From positions 1-62,858 of the forward strand of contig JAFLTA010000011.1 of the NCBI GenBank assembly GCA_022510685.1: DNA of 62,858 nucleotides. Reading direction: 5' to 3'. Position 1 is the first letter of the stretch; each line of letters begins with the position of its first letter. Source of the stretch: Lachnospiraceae bacterium. GTDB lineage: Bacteria; Bacillota; Clostridia; Lachnospirales; Lachnospiraceae. Shown one piece after another: positions 29,328-38,297 of the stretch. The notes below the pieces were generated by a model that did no database searches, was not told the DNA's origin, and saw nothing but the letters and a program-made list of their open reading frames with translations. The translations under genes were made by a program, and so were the position numbers.

Positions 29328-29514
29328 AGTCAATCCTTTCTCCCATTTCCCATCAAGAACGATTAGTACAACAAACAATGACAACAATCACTTGCTATTT
29401 GTCACACTAGTATTGTAATAAAAAATTATAAAAATATCCATTGACAAACATAACAAAAATGCCGTGGAAAAAATGACATATGTTTGTATATGTTGTATAA
29501 AATTTCCGGTGGCT

Positions 29515-32055
29515 CTATATATAACTTACAAATACATAGCCGGATTCTTTAAATATTTTTTCTGCAGCAACTATGGAAGTCGTTCGTTTACTGTGCGTGA
29601 TTGGATCCATCCAGGTTACACTGGAAGAAGTATAGCCGATAATCAGTACGGCATGGTCACCGCTTAACATGCCGATCACAGGTTTTTCGTTGCTGACAAA
29701 ATATAAAATTTCGTCCACGGTACAGCCGGTAAGATTCACCGGAGTATCCAGATAAGAACGCAACATTTTCATAATAGTATTGCCTTTTAAATCGGATACA
29801 GAGGTAGTAACCTGTGCAGCTTGTAAAAGCATTTGTGTACAGGCTTTTGTACTGGATACACTGCCGGAAGGATAGGATATATTTGACAGTTCTTTACTTA
29901 TGAACTTGCCACCGCGCTCCCAAACGATATGAGAATTACTGTCCATCACAACGCCCATCTGTTCATCAGCCAGTTGGATAGCCTTGGCGGAATCTGTCAG
30001 TGAGGATGTAATACCTCCGTAAGCATATACATAGTAGCGTGTTGTGCTGCCGGTATCCTCCTGTTTCAGATGGACAGTAGTATCCTCTGTAATCATTACG
30101 CTCTTTGTCTCAGAAATTTTAGGCAGAGACTGCATAATGAAACCAGCCGGCAGGGAGATGAATTTTTCCGACAATGCCGTTTTAGAATCATGTGCAGTCA
30201 GATTGATGGATTCTACGGAAGTGTCTTTCTGATTCATAATGCTGTCATCCGATGCCTTTTTCCATGAACCGGAGGAGCGTTTCAAACGTTTCAGACGAAT
30301 TATATTATCTTCTACCACCGCGTTGGTCACATAGATATTTTTGTTTCGATATTCTCGTAAAATATTTCCGTCGCAGTCAGAGATGATCAGCTTATATGCC
30401 GGGCGGACAGTTTCCCCCATGTCAGACTCATGAATATCTTTGTCACGGATAAAACCATATACGATATTGGAATCAATTGTGCCCAATGCCATGAGACTCT
30501 GACCTTTGGGAGCTTGCACCGTCAATTCCTTAGAGGAATTCAAATCTAAGATCGTTAATACCGTCGCATTACCGCTGATGGATGCGTTGGACCATACGAA
30601 GCAATGTGCTTCCTCTAACATAAGGAATTGATTTCGGCTGGCATTTTCCGTTAAAATATCATAACGCTTTGAAGCAATATTATAGGCATATACCGTATCA
30701 TTCAAAGAAAAATAAAAAATATTTTTATTATTTATATAGCAAAAGTCACCGAAATCATGTTTCAATTGTTCGTAGGTGGTGGTCAATGGTACATAGACGC
30801 GCTCCGTAATCTGGTTGTCCGAAGCACTGTAGTCATAGAGAAGTATGCCCACACGTCCTTCATAATCACCGCAGTTCATATAACCGTAGACAACGAAACT
30901 GATATTACCGTTATTATCCACCTTCAGTATGCGGATATCATGCTGGTCAAAGTAATCCCTCTCATAGTCCTTCGTGTTTGCCTGAAAGGTAAACACATTG
31001 TACAGGTCATTTTTCTTCATGTCGTAATACCAGAGAGAACCGTTGCGCACAAATGCCATTTTATTATTAGAATCACCGGTGGCAACCTCTAAATCCGTTT
31101 TGGAAGAAATACCTACCTTTAATTCACTCTTTTCTACAGAAATCAGAGAGGGATCAAACATTGCCTCCATTGTGCGCCGAAAATACAATAAATAAATCCG
31201 GTTACTGGTGTAACGCACCCGATAAAACTCTTTTATCTGAAATGTTTCCGTACCGTCTCCGGTGTTTGCGTTGATAAAATAGGTCTGTTGGATAGCGCCG
31301 GTTTCTATGTTCAGTTCTTTAATCGTAGGAACAATTTCGGATATAATTTGGGGTTTCAATTTTCCCCAGGTAATTAAATCCTGACTGGAATGTATATCCA
31401 CATCTGCAAATGACTGATTCTTATCATCAACGTCAGTGGAATTTGTCTCCAAATACTGGGATATATCCAGTGATTTTCCCTTGTCAAAAGTCGCATCATG
31501 AAATGTGGAAATGAAATTTAATTTTTCTTTTAAATAAAAATCATTTTCATAATATTTTATACGAGTATAAAAATGAATCTTCTTACTGTAGTTGGTAATT
31601 AAAGTGATTTGCATTCCATACTCTGTGCTCGTCTCCATGGCTTCTTTTAGACGGATATCTACTGTTTTGAGATTATCCTTTTTGTCAAATGCAGTAACGT
31701 CTCCGCTCTCAATAGATTTATTATTGGCAATATCGCGCAGATTGTAGGATAGCTTTTTGATATTGGATTCATTTTCCGCGATTTTTATCGAAAACGTTTT
31801 TTTGGTGTCTAGGGGTGTAATGGATTCCCGGACATTGCTGCTGCTCAGCTCACTGCTGAAGCCGTGCAGTGTATTTACGGTATAATTGCCTATCTGCAAA
31901 TATACGAGAGGAAACGTGGAATCCTGTAAGCTGGTTGCCGTAGTGGTGGCAACAGAAATAGACGGTATCTCCCGTCCGAATATGAACAGAGCTACCGTAA
32001 AGACAAATAATAGTACGGCAAATTTATATAAATTTTTCAAGAGAAACCTCCTCAT
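29515..32055 (-). CDS. Large membrane-anchored or secreted protein with C-terminal C39-like peptidase domain
   Basis: An 846-residue protein. An N-terminal hydrophobic helix (about 8-28, FAVLLFVFTVALFIFG) serves as a signal anchor. Residues 30-330 are predicted beta-rich and about 330-640 show repeated short beta-segments (NKMAFVRNGSLWYYD, NNKNIFYFSLNDTVYAY and similar) suggestive of a beta-propeller. The last 110 residues resemble a C39-type cysteine peptidase fold: candidate Cys739 (KACTQM), His801 (GDHAVLIIGY) and Asp817 (TWMDP). The domain at about 650-735 is unassigned. No double-glycine-type transporter is nearby, so a bacteriocin-export role is not indicated. Reading direction and proximity to the LRR-kinase operon suggest one surface-related block. 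Confidence 0.75.
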   Translation of the reverse strand: MRRFLLKNLYKFAVLLFVFTVALFIFGREIPSISVATTTATSLQDSTFPLVYLQIGNYTVNTLHGFSSELSSSNVRESITPLDTKKTFSIKIAENESNIKKLSYNLRDIANNKSIESGDVTAFDKKDNLKTVDIRLKEAMETSTEYGMQITLITNYSKKIHFYTRIKYYENDFYLKEKLNFISTFHDATFDKGKSLDISQYLETNSTDVDDKNQSFADVDIHSSQDLITWGKLKPQIISEIVPTIKELNIETGAIQQTYFINANTGDGTETFQIKEFYRVRYTSNRIYLLYFRRTMEAMFDPSLISVEKSELKVGISSKTDLEVATGDSNNKMAFVRNGSLWYYDMKKNDLYNVFTFQANTKDYERDYFDQHDIRILKVDNNGNISFVVYGYMNCGDYEGRVGILLYDYSASDNQITERVYVPLTTTYEQLKHDFGDFCYINNKNIFYFSLNDTVYAYNIASKRYDILTENASRNQFLMLEEAHCFVWSNASISGNATVLTILDLNSSKELTVQAPKGQSLMALGTIDSNIVYGFIRDKDIHESDMGETVRPAYKLIISDCDGNILREYRNKNIYVTNAVVEDNIIRLKRLKRSSGSWKKASDDSIMNQKDTSVESINLTAHDSKTALSEKFISLPAGFIMQSLPKISETKSVMITEDTTVHLKQEDTGSTTRYYVYAYGGITSSLTDSAKAIQLADEQMGVVMDSNSHIVWERGGKFISKELSNISYPSGSVSSTKACTQMLLQAAQVTTSVSDLKGNTIMKMLRSYLDTPVNLTGCTVDEILYFVSNEKPVIGMLSGDHAVLIIGYTSSSVTWMDPITHSKRTTSIVAAEKIFKESGYVFVSYI

Positions 32056-32112
32056 ATAACCTACATAAAATAAAGTTTACACGTTTAACAGTTATTATAA
32101 AAGGTTTAGAGC

Positions 32113-32143
32113 AAAAAGGCAATAAACACCTTTTTATTTTTTT
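32113..32143 (+). terminator. Small hairpin with T-run in a divergent gap
   Basis: AAAAAGG (32113-32119) pairs with CCTTTTT (32129-32135), followed by ATTTTTTT. Its plus-strand orientation places it in the leader of the small gene at 32186 or as a stop for unidentified upstream plus-strand transcripts. Confidence 0.4.
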
Positions 32144-32185
32144 GTCATAAAATATCTTAATAACGGAATTATGGAGAATTCTATT

Positions 32186-32533
32186 ATGGAACCTAAATAT
32201 GGAAAAGGAAATATGATGACATTTCCGTTAGAATTTGCGGAAATACAAGAACAGGAAGATAGCTGGAATGATTCATACCTACTGCCGGTAGAGGCAAAAG
32301 AGATACAGAGAAAAGTGATGGAAGTTTGTGACAAAATGGAATATGACGGAAGTTTAATGTATGATAATTATCCGGACCGCGTTTCCGTAGAGCGCATTGT
32401 GAGGAATATTTGTAATAATCGTTGCGAAAATCCATATTATCCGGCAATGGTACAGGTGCTTTTGTGCAAGGAAATGGGTTGTCGCAAGGAACGTCGAAGA
32501 AAACATAAAGAGCGCATGAGAGGGAATTTTTAG
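32186..32533 (+). CDS. Small conserved-looking hypothetical protein
   Basis: About 115 residues with no signal peptide or membrane helix. It is acidic at the start, and the C-terminus is a basic cluster (CRKERRRKHKERMR). Tyrosines, cysteines (NNRCENPYY, CKEMGC) and the segment EIQRKVMEVCDKMEYDGSLMYDNYPD stand out. I do not recognise the family. ATGGAG at 32171 precedes the chosen ATG at 32186 with GGAG nine bases upstream; the earlier ATG lacks a site. Its stop codon overlaps the stop of the convergent gene at 32530, so the two genes share 4 bases. Confidence 0.65.
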   Translation: MEPKYGKGNMMTFPLEFAEIQEQEDSWNDSYLLPVEAKEIQRKVMEVCDKMEYDGSLMYDNYPDRVSVERIVRNICNNRCENPYYPAMVQVLLCKEMGCRKERRRKHKERMRGNF

Positions 32534-33012
32534 AAATCGTAGGCAATCTGTGGAAATCCCAAATAGGTATGTCCGCTTTTTGTCACAGCCATATGAAGGT
32601 TATATCCCCCGGATGTACGGGAATAGCCTGCTTCTTCTAAAACCGGACTGTAAAAATAGTAGTCATCGTAGGTTGTTTCGGAGTGGGAAAAAATACATTG
32701 AAGGGATGTATCATGGAGAAGGTCAGAACATTTTGAGAAGGTGTCGTTGTAAGGTACATCAGACAAAAACAGTTCATAAGTATTGTTTGCTACAGGCAAT
32801 AATCGACAGTTGTTTACTTTGTAAACGGGGGAGGTTCCGGAGTAAGCCGGGAGCGTGTTTTCGGATAAGAGAGGACTGTCTGTTGAGGATGTTAATAAAA
32901 TATGCGTTAATGCCGCAATCCAACAAAGTGCCGCGAGGATAAAAATAGCTATGCGCGGACTTCGTTGTAATGGGTTATTTTTTTTGCTTATTACACAACT
33001 TTGTTTTAACAT
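32530..33012 (-). CDS. Small membrane-anchored or secreted hypothetical protein
   Basis: About 160 residues. A basic N-terminus (KKNNPLQRSPR) leads into one hydrophobic helix (roughly 20-40, IAIFILAALCWIAALTHILL), followed by a soluble domain containing LLPVANNTYELFLSDV and a tyrosine-rich segment YDDYYFYSPVLEEAGYSR. The fold is unknown to me. GGAG seven bases upstream supports 33012 rather than the in-frame ATG at 33024. It follows rsmI by about 60 bases on the same strand, so it may be the last cistron of the tmk operon, though it shares no evident function. Confidence 0.65.
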   Translation of the reverse strand: MLKQSCVISKKNNPLQRSPRIAIFILAALCWIAALTHILLTSSTDSPLLSENTLPAYSGTSPVYKVNNCRLLPVANNTYELFLSDVPYNDTFSKCSDLLHDTSLQCIFSHSETTYDDYYFYSPVLEEAGYSRTSGGYNLHMAVTKSGHTYLGFPQIAYDF

Positions 33013-33073
33013 GATAATCTCCAATCTGTTGATTCATTATATCTACTTATCATGTTTTCCAAGTTGAAAAAAA

Positions 33074-33919
33074 TTATTCAGATTCTAATAAAATTTGGTA
33101 AATATCCCGCTTTGGAACGCCCCGGTCTTTTGCCACCTGTTTCATGGCTTCTTTGCGCTGCATCCCCCGGGCGAGATACTGCTCCATATGTTCCGGAACA
33201 GAAAGGGCATTCCATGCTTCCCTTGCCTCCTGCTCCAGCTCCTCGGGATTACGACCCTCCAGAACCAATACAAATTCGCCCCTGGGGGTATTTTCCTCAA
33301 AATAGGAAATGGCGGAAGATAATGTAAAAAGTTGAACAGTCTCATGTATTTTGGTAATTTCTCTGCAAACAGTCAGTTTTCGTTCACCGAGTTCGGAATA
33401 TAATTCCTGAAGGGTATTTTTTAAATGGTGGGGTGCCTCATAAATTACAATTGTCCGTGTTTCCGTACAGAGGCTTTGTAAAATTTTTCGTCGTTCTTTT
33501 TTATCAGTGGGAAGAAATGCTTCAAAAGTAAACCGTCTGGTGGAAAGCCCGGAGAGTGTCAGGGCAGTGACGCAGGCACAGGCACCAGGCAGGCTGGTTA
33601 CAGTTACCCCTGCTTCATATGCCTGTTTTACAATCTCCTCTCCCGGGTCAGAAATTCCCGGAGTCCCGGCATCCGTCACCAATGCAATGTTTGTACCATC
33701 CAATAATTGGTTTACCAGATGGGACGCTTTCTCGATTTTATTATGTTCATGGTAACTGGTCATAGGTGTCTTAATTTCAAAGTGATTTAGTAATTTAATC
33801 GTATTGCGTGTGTCTTCCGCGGCAATTAAGTCCACTTCCTGCAGAGTGCGTAAGACACGGAGTGTAATATCTTCCAGATTGCCAATGGGTGTGGCACATA
33901 AATATAGAGTTCCTGACAT
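33074..33919 (-). CDS. rsmI: 16S rRNA (cytidine(1402)-2'-O)-methyltransferase RsmI
   Basis: About 281 residues, normal length. RsmI adds the 2'-O-methyl group to C1402 in the decoding centre of 16S rRNA. Tetrapyrrole-methylase-like signatures are present: LYLCATPIGNLEDITLRVLRTL at the start, IAAEDTRNT, SYHEHN, ALVTDAGTPGISDPG and FEAFLP followed by EAPHHLKNTL. GGAGAGG lies before the ATG at 33919; the longer frame to 33949 is unlikely. In Firmicutes the gene ends the tmk-holB-ricT-yabB-rsmI cluster, matching this position. The GIY-YIG gene yazA that often precedes it is absent here. Confidence 0.96.
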   Translation of the reverse strand: MSGTLYLCATPIGNLEDITLRVLRTLQEVDLIAAEDTRNTIKLLNHFEIKTPMTSYHEHNKIEKASHLVNQLLDGTNIALVTDAGTPGISDPGEEIVKQAYEAGVTVTSLPGACACVTALTLSGLSTRRFTFEAFLPTDKKERRKILQSLCTETRTIVIYEAPHHLKNTLQELYSELGERKLTVCREITKIHETVQLFTLSSAISYFEENTPRGEFVLVLEGRNPEELEQEAREAWNALSVPEHMEQYLARGMQRKEAMKQVAKDRGVPKRDIYQILLESE

Positions 33920-33999
33920 AGTTATCCTCTCCCTGAAATCCTTGCCCAAAATAAATATATACTACTACAGCGGTTAAATGTCGACATAGTAGTATACTA

Positions 34000-34746
34000 T
34001 CAGAATGCATATATATTTAAGATTTCCTGTGTGTATTTGCCCACGGATTCATATACAATGAGCGGTGGTGCAATTTTTACCATGGATTTGCCGTCACGGA
34101 CACCTTCTATCAAAACCATATTAGGTTCTTTGTCAATATAAGGATGGACAAAGCGTAACCGTTTTGGCTCTAACCGGTAATCCCGCATGACAGATAAGAT
34201 TTCTGCCAGTCTGAAGGGGCGATGCACCATGAAAAAATGTCCTCCCGGTCGGAGTAAATGGTGGCTTTCCCGGATAACATCCTCCAGAGAACACAAAACT
34301 TCATGTCTTGCAATTGCCATAGGAAGTTCCGGGTTTTTAAGACCATGATTGTCATTCATGTAGGGTGGATTCACAGTAACAACGTTATAAATACCTTTGC
34401 CGAACTGCGTGGAAACCGTTTTTACATCCCCCTCAAAGATATGGATTCGATTTTCAAGGTGGTTCCACGTAACACTGCGGCGTGCCATATCGACATGCTC
34501 TTTCTGGATTTCCAAGGCATCAATTTGTTCGGCATCTGTTTTGGCAGATAACAGTAGAGGTATGATTCCTGTCCCCGAGCATAAATCCATGACACGCTCG
34601 CCTTTTTTTACTTCAACAAAAGAACTGAGCAATACGGCATCCATTCCGAAACAAAATTTTTCCGGATTTTGAATTATCTTCAAACCGTCTCGCTGTAAAT
34701 CATCCAATCGTTCTCCCTCACGGAGTAAAAAATCTTTATTCTCCAT
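34000..34746 (-). CDS. tRNA1(Val) adenine-N6 methyltransferase-like protein (YabB/TrmN6 type)
   Basis: About 248 residues. A class I SAM methyltransferase: VMDLCSGTGIIPLLLSAK (SAM site), DALEIQKEHVDMARRSV, then the N6-adenine motif VVTVNPPYMND. The PEKFCFGMDAVLLSSFV segment before the SAM site is typical of this group. The E. coli relative methylates A37 of tRNA1(Val); the exact substrate here is inferred. The frame is open upstream to 35004, but that extension lies wholly inside ricT and has the composition of an out-of-frame reading. The start MENKDFLLREGE at 34746 overlaps the ricT stop by 11 bases, implying translational coupling. Confidence 0.9.
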   Translation of the reverse strand: MENKDFLLREGERLDDLQRDGLKIIQNPEKFCFGMDAVLLSSFVEVKKGERVMDLCSGTGIIPLLLSAKTDAEQIDALEIQKEHVDMARRSVTWNHLENRIHIFEGDVKTVSTQFGKGIYNVVTVNPPYMNDNHGLKNPELPMAIARHEVLCSLEDVIRESHHLLRPGGHFFMVHRPFRLAEILSVMRDYRLEPKRLRFVHPYIDKEPNMVLIEGVRDGKSMVKIAPPLIVYESVGKYTQEILNIYAF

Positions 34747-35935
34747 CCTTCTGATCCCGTGAATCTTTTCGCGGACGCCGGTTATGATATCTGCGTTGTC
34801 CGCGGTTTGGACGTTGCTGTTCTTCATGGTAGTGGCTGTTATATTCATTGCGGCTGCCATGTCCATAGCGGTCCCCGTGATTGTGGGAGCGTTTTCGATC
34901 ATCTTTCTCGCCACGGCTGCCACGTTCGCCACGGTTATTGTTAAAATTACTATTTCGTCTTCGGTTTTGTCTGCCGTACCGCTGAGGTGCTCTTGTCTGC
35001 TCATCTTCGGATTCTAAGGTTTCTTCTTCTCTGGAAAGCTCCTCCAAAGCAATCAATTCTTCCTCATCCAGAGCTTCGTCCGGCAGCAGTTGTTTTGGTC
35101 TGGTGTTCATATTGCCCTGCTGCAATTCAAAAGTTAAATCACTTACGGGATATTCCCGCACTTCCTTCTCTCCGTTGTCATTTGTGATAACCACCTTTAC
35201 AAGCTGGCGCAGCACACTGACACTCTGTACTTCACCATGATAACCTTCCGGGGTGGTTGTCCTTGCACCGATATTGGGCAGGTTACGGTTCAAATCTTCA
35301 TAAGCCTCCTGCTCATTTTTCAAGCAGCACATCAACCGTCCGCATACACCGGAAATTTTTGCCGGGTTTAAGGAAAGATTTTGTTCTTTTGCCATTTTAA
35401 TAGAGACAGGCGCAAATTCGGAGAGATAAGAATGACAGCACAAAGGTCTGCCGCAGATGGCTATGCCGCCAATCATTTTTGTTTCATCACGCACGCCTAT
35501 CTGGCGAAGTTCTATGCGGGTATGAAAAACAGAAGCCAAATCTTTTACCAGCTCACGGAAATCAATACGTCCGTCTGCCGTAAAATAAAATAATAATTTG
35601 TTGCGGTCAAAAGTATATTCCGAATCAATCAGCTTCATTTCCAGCTCATGTTTTCGGATTTTTTCCAGACAAATTTGAAAAGCCTCTTTTTCTTTTTCTT
35701 CGTTTGCGATATTAGTGGCGGCATCTTCTTCCGTGCCAATCCGGATTACCGGTTTCAATGGCTGGATGATTTGGTCATCCGGCACTTCCTTAGGTCCTAA
35801 GACTACAGTGCCGTATTCCACGCCGCGTGCAGTTTCTACAATGACATGATTCCCTTTCTCAATGGTCAGACCGATAGGATCAAAGTAGTATACCTTGCCG
35901 GGTTTACGGAATTTTACTCCGATGATCTGTATCAT
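34736..35935 (-). CDS. ricT: RicT/YaaT-type PSP1-domain regulatory protein
   Basis: A 399-residue protein whose first 280 residues match the PSP1 family: IIGVKFRKPGKVYYFDP, VIVETARGVEYGTVVLG, then CGRPLCCHSYL and SGVCGRLMCCLKNEQEAYEDL. In Bacillus, RicT with RicA and RicF forms an iron-sulfur complex affecting RNA maturation through RNase Y and sporulation phosphorelay control; these cysteines are the cluster ligands in that system. The final 110 residues are low-complexity, dominated by arginine, glycine, asparagine, histidine and tyrosine, longer than in Bacillus. It sits between holB and the methyltransferase as in Bacillus; ricA and ricF are not in this window. A stem (35961-35986) overlaps the end of holB just upstream. 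Confidence 0.93.
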   Translation of the reverse strand: MIQIIGVKFRKPGKVYYFDPIGLTIEKGNHVIVETARGVEYGTVVLGPKEVPDDQIIQPLKPVIRIGTEEDAATNIANEEKEKEAFQICLEKIRKHELEMKLIDSEYTFDRNKLLFYFTADGRIDFRELVKDLASVFHTRIELRQIGVRDETKMIGGIAICGRPLCCHSYLSEFAPVSIKMAKEQNLSLNPAKISGVCGRLMCCLKNEQEAYEDLNRNLPNIGARTTTPEGYHGEVQSVSVLRQLVKVVITNDNGEKEVREYPVSDLTFELQQGNMNTRPKQLLPDEALDEEELIALEELSREEETLESEDEQTRAPQRYGRQNRRRNSNFNNNRGERGSRGEKDDRKRSHNHGDRYGHGSRNEYNSHYHEEQQRPNRGQRRYHNRRPRKDSRDQKDGE

Positions 35936-35980
35936 AATGGTTCAGTTCCTTTCTTTGAGAGAATAAGATATTGCGATACC

Positions 35981-36970
35981 TTATTCCTTGATGACTAACA
36001 ACATTAATTCAATTGCCAGTTCAAAGTTAACGTTGGCGTCCAGACGTACTTTTACTTTGTGGATTGCCTCGATAATACGCTCTAATTCCTCATAGCTTCG
36101 TTTGCTTGCCTGACTGGATATGGTGGTGTACTCATCCCGATACAGCAAGAGGTTCGTATCTTTTGTTGCCTTATACATAAGTATATCCCGATACCATAAA
36201 AGCATGAGGTCCAAATAGTCGTAAAAATTTCCTTTGTCCTTGGAGAAAGCGTGTATGATTTCCATCACCGAGGACAGAGTAATATCGTCAATCTGTTTTA
36301 GTAATTTCAATACCTGCTCTTTCATGATCTGGAAATTTTCGGACTGGGCAAAACGAAGTGCCTGCCCGATATTTCCCTGACAGAATCCGGCGGCAATTTC
36401 TGCCACATCCGGCTCCATCTGTAAATTTTGCGTCAGATAATTTGCAATTTCTTTTTGGGAAACAGGCTTCATCTGCAATGTGACACAACGGGAAATAATG
36501 GTTGGCAACAGTGCAGCGTCATTGTCAGAAAGCAAAATGATGACGGCATAGGCAGGCGGTTCCTCCAGTGTTTTTAGGAGAGCATTTTGTGCCTGTTCAT
36601 TCATTCGGTTTGCATCCGGTATTATGTATATTTTGTATGGACTGCTATATGGTTTGATTTGAATATCATTGTTAATCTGCTCCCGGATTTCATCTACATG
36701 AATATTGAATTTCTCATGGGTGATAACGTGAATATCGGGATGGTTGGCAGATGCCGCCTGTAAGCAGGATTTGCACCGTCCGCAGGCATCATGCTCCTCG
36801 GTAGGATTTTCACAGAGCAAAGCTCTTGCAAATGCCAATGCCATGGTATGGCGACCGGAGCCGGCATCACCGCAGAATAAATAAGCATGGGAAATATTTT
36901 CCTGTTCCAATGCAGACTGTAAATGACTTTTAATTTGTTTTTGTCCAATTATCTCGTTCAAACGAATCAT
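35981..36970 (-). CDS. holB: DNA polymerase III delta' subunit
   Basis: About 329 residues. Delta' is a clamp-loader subunit that helps open DnaN. The N-terminus IIGQKQIKSHLQSALEQENISHAYLFCGDAGSGRHTMA has an altered P-loop-like motif, as delta' does not hydrolyse ATP. A zinc module (CENPTEEHDACGRCKSC) and SRC (serine-arginine-cysteine) motif in LPTIISRCVTLQM are characteristic. The start MIRLNEIIGQ at 36970 is supported by AAAGGA; the longer frame to 37096 is implausible. It follows yaaR by about 58 bases in the tmk operon. Confidence 0.95.
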   Translation of the reverse strand: MIRLNEIIGQKQIKSHLQSALEQENISHAYLFCGDAGSGRHTMALAFARALLCENPTEEHDACGRCKSCLQAASANHPDIHVITHEKFNIHVDEIREQINNDIQIKPYSSPYKIYIIPDANRMNEQAQNALLKTLEEPPAYAVIILLSDNDAALLPTIISRCVTLQMKPVSQKEIANYLTQNLQMEPDVAEIAAGFCQGNIGQALRFAQSENFQIMKEQVLKLLKQIDDITLSSVMEIIHAFSKDKGNFYDYLDLMLLWYRDILMYKATKDTNLLLYRDEYTTISSQASKRSYEELERIIEAIHKVKVRLDANVNFELAIELMLLVIKE

Positions 36971-37018
36971 GTGCTTTTCCTTTCTGGCTGAATCTATCAT
37001 GTTATCTTTGTTTTGTCG

Positions 37019-37032
37019 TACCGTTATGCTAG
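37019..37032. repeat. 14-bp core of the dispersed element
   Basis: TACCGTTATGCTAG is identical to 77-90, the centre of the full palindrome near the window start. Here it overlaps the yaaR stop codon. Confidence 0.55.
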
Positions 37033-37472
37033 GTAAAAATATCCAGCAATAATCCGCGAATTTCATCAACCTTGTTGAGAATTGCCAGATGGTCATGTTC
37101 TTCGTTCATTAACTCTTCGGCAAGTTCATCCAAAGCCTGATTTACCTGTTTAATTATGCCGTACACCCGGTGTCGTCCCTTTTTATCCAAAAAGTTTTCA
37201 CGACTGAACTTGTGGGAATGGCTGACAACCTCATTCATAAATTCCTGAATCAGTTTGCGATACTGCTTCATATCCTTAATATCTCTGCGTTTGCCCAGGC
37301 GATATCCCTGTTGGGTGATTTCCTCCATCATTGCAGAAAGATGTGCCTGCAGTTCACTCTCCTCAATACTGCTGAGTAAAGTAAAACGAAAGCTGCCGTC
37401 TGTGCTGTCTGCAACCGGAGCTTTTGCTGCAGCCTGTTGTATTTGCTGCATATTATTTATCTTTAAATCCAC
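37029..37472 (-). CDS. yaaR: YaaR family (DUF327) protein
   Basis: About 147 residues, mostly predicted helical: DIKDMKQYRKLIQEFMNEVVSHSHKFSRENFLDKKG and YGIIKQVNQALDELAEEL are typical of DUF327/YaaR. The molecular role is not established. Two GTG codons, GTG-ACT-GTG, follow GGAGGT; the first overlaps the ribosome-binding site, so the second (37472) is the likelier start. It lies between tmk and holB, the conserved position; the yaaQ/darA gene (cyclic-di-AMP receptor) usually found between tmk and yaaR is missing here. Confidence 0.88.
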   Translation of the reverse strand: MDLKINNMQQIQQAAAKAPVADSTDGSFRFTLLSSIEESELQAHLSAMMEEITQQGYRLGKRRDIKDMKQYRKLIQEFMNEVVSHSHKFSRENFLDKKGRHRVYGIIKQVNQALDELAEELMNEEHDHLAILNKVDEIRGLLLDIFT

Positions 37473-37490
37473 AGTCACACCTCCTTACTG

Positions 37491-38117
37491 TTATTCGTAT
37501 AGATGAGACACCTGATTCCAAATATCTTCAGCAATGACCTCCACCGGACGGTTGCCGTCGATGATTAAAATGTTTTCCTCATCTTCAAACTGCCGGAACA
37601 GCTCCAGATATCGTTCTCGCACCTGTGTAAGGCGCTCTGTCGTCTCGTAACGCTCAGTATGAAAACGTCCTGTCGCCATCCGTTCCATACATACTTCCGG
37701 TGCTACGTCAACAAAAATATGGTAGTCCGGGCGAAGTAATTTTGTCGCTTGGGAGTTTAGCTGTGCCAGCCAGTCCATGGGAAGCAGGACACCCTGATAG
37801 GCATAATTGGAAAAGACAAAACGATCGGAAATTACACTGATGCCCTGACTAATTTTACCACATAAGCCGTCTGTCTCATTGAGGAGATGATCTAAACGGT
37901 CTGCGGCAAACAGGGTAGCTATAGTAAATTCATCGGCAGATGTCCTGCCGGTCATGCATTGGTGTACGAGGGAACCCACAGGTCCGTCCGTTGGTTCCTT
38001 AGTCTCCATACAGCGAACACCCTGTGCTTCAATGTGTTCTTTCAGCAGGTGTATTTGTGTGCTTTTTCCGCTTCCGTCAATCCCTTCAAAGACGAAAAAA
38101 TGTCCCGTATTTTCCAT
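37491..38117 (-). CDS. tmk: Thymidylate kinase
   Basis: About 208 residues, normal TMP kinase length. It phosphorylates dTMP to dTDP. The P-loop FVFEGIDGSGKSTQIHLL is at the N-terminus; KEPTDGPVG contains the substrate-handling region; ISDRFVFSNYAYQG contains the DR(F/Y) motif; RFHTERYETTERLTQVRERYLEL is the lid segment. AAGGAG before the ATG at 38117 fixes the start; an ATG at 38144 lies inside the leader hairpin. It heads an operon running through yaaR, holB, ricT, the methyltransferase and rsmI. Confidence 0.96.
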   Translation of the reverse strand: MENTGHFFVFEGIDGSGKSTQIHLLKEHIEAQGVRCMETKEPTDGPVGSLVHQCMTGRTSADEFTIATLFAADRLDHLLNETDGLCGKISQGISVISDRFVFSNYAYQGVLLPMDWLAQLNSQATKLLRPDYHIFVDVAPEVCMERMATGRFHTERYETTERLTQVRERYLELFRQFEDEENILIIDGNRPVEVIAEDIWNQVSHLYE

Positions 38118-38136
38118 GGATAACTCCTTTATGGCG

Positions 38137-38158
38137 AAGGGCATCCTAATATGCCCTT
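38137..38158 (-). other. Leader hairpin before tmk
   Basis: AAGGGCAT and ATGCCCTT form a perfect 8-bp stem with a 6-base loop about 20 bases before the tmk start. No T-run follows, so a translational or stability role is more likely than termination. Confidence 0.45.
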
Positions 38159-38269
38159 ACATTAAAACATTATCCACTTTATTTTACTATTTTTTTGGAT
38201 TTTTTGCAAGATGCAGCAAAAGATCATGACACAGCAATATTAAGAAAAAATATATTTCAGGAAAAGGGA

Positions 38270-38297
38270 AAAGATTGGATTTTATTATCCAATCTTT
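38270..38297 (-). terminator. murA: Terminator overlapping the end of murA
   Basis: On the minus strand AAAGATTGGAT pairs perfectly with ATCCAATCTTT around a 6-base loop, then T-rich TTCCCTTTTCC. The left arm is formed by the last murA codons. Confidence 0.7.

Noticed and set aside
29515..32055. Bacteriocin processing or export role for the C39-like domain
   Set aside because: No ABC transporter fusion, no double-glycine leader peptide gene and no immunity gene nearby.
34747..35004. N-terminal extension of the methyltransferase gene over the ricT 3' region
   Set aside because: It is wholly within ricT in another frame, lacks a ribosome-binding site and has the low-complexity composition of a shadow of the Arg/Gly-rich tail.
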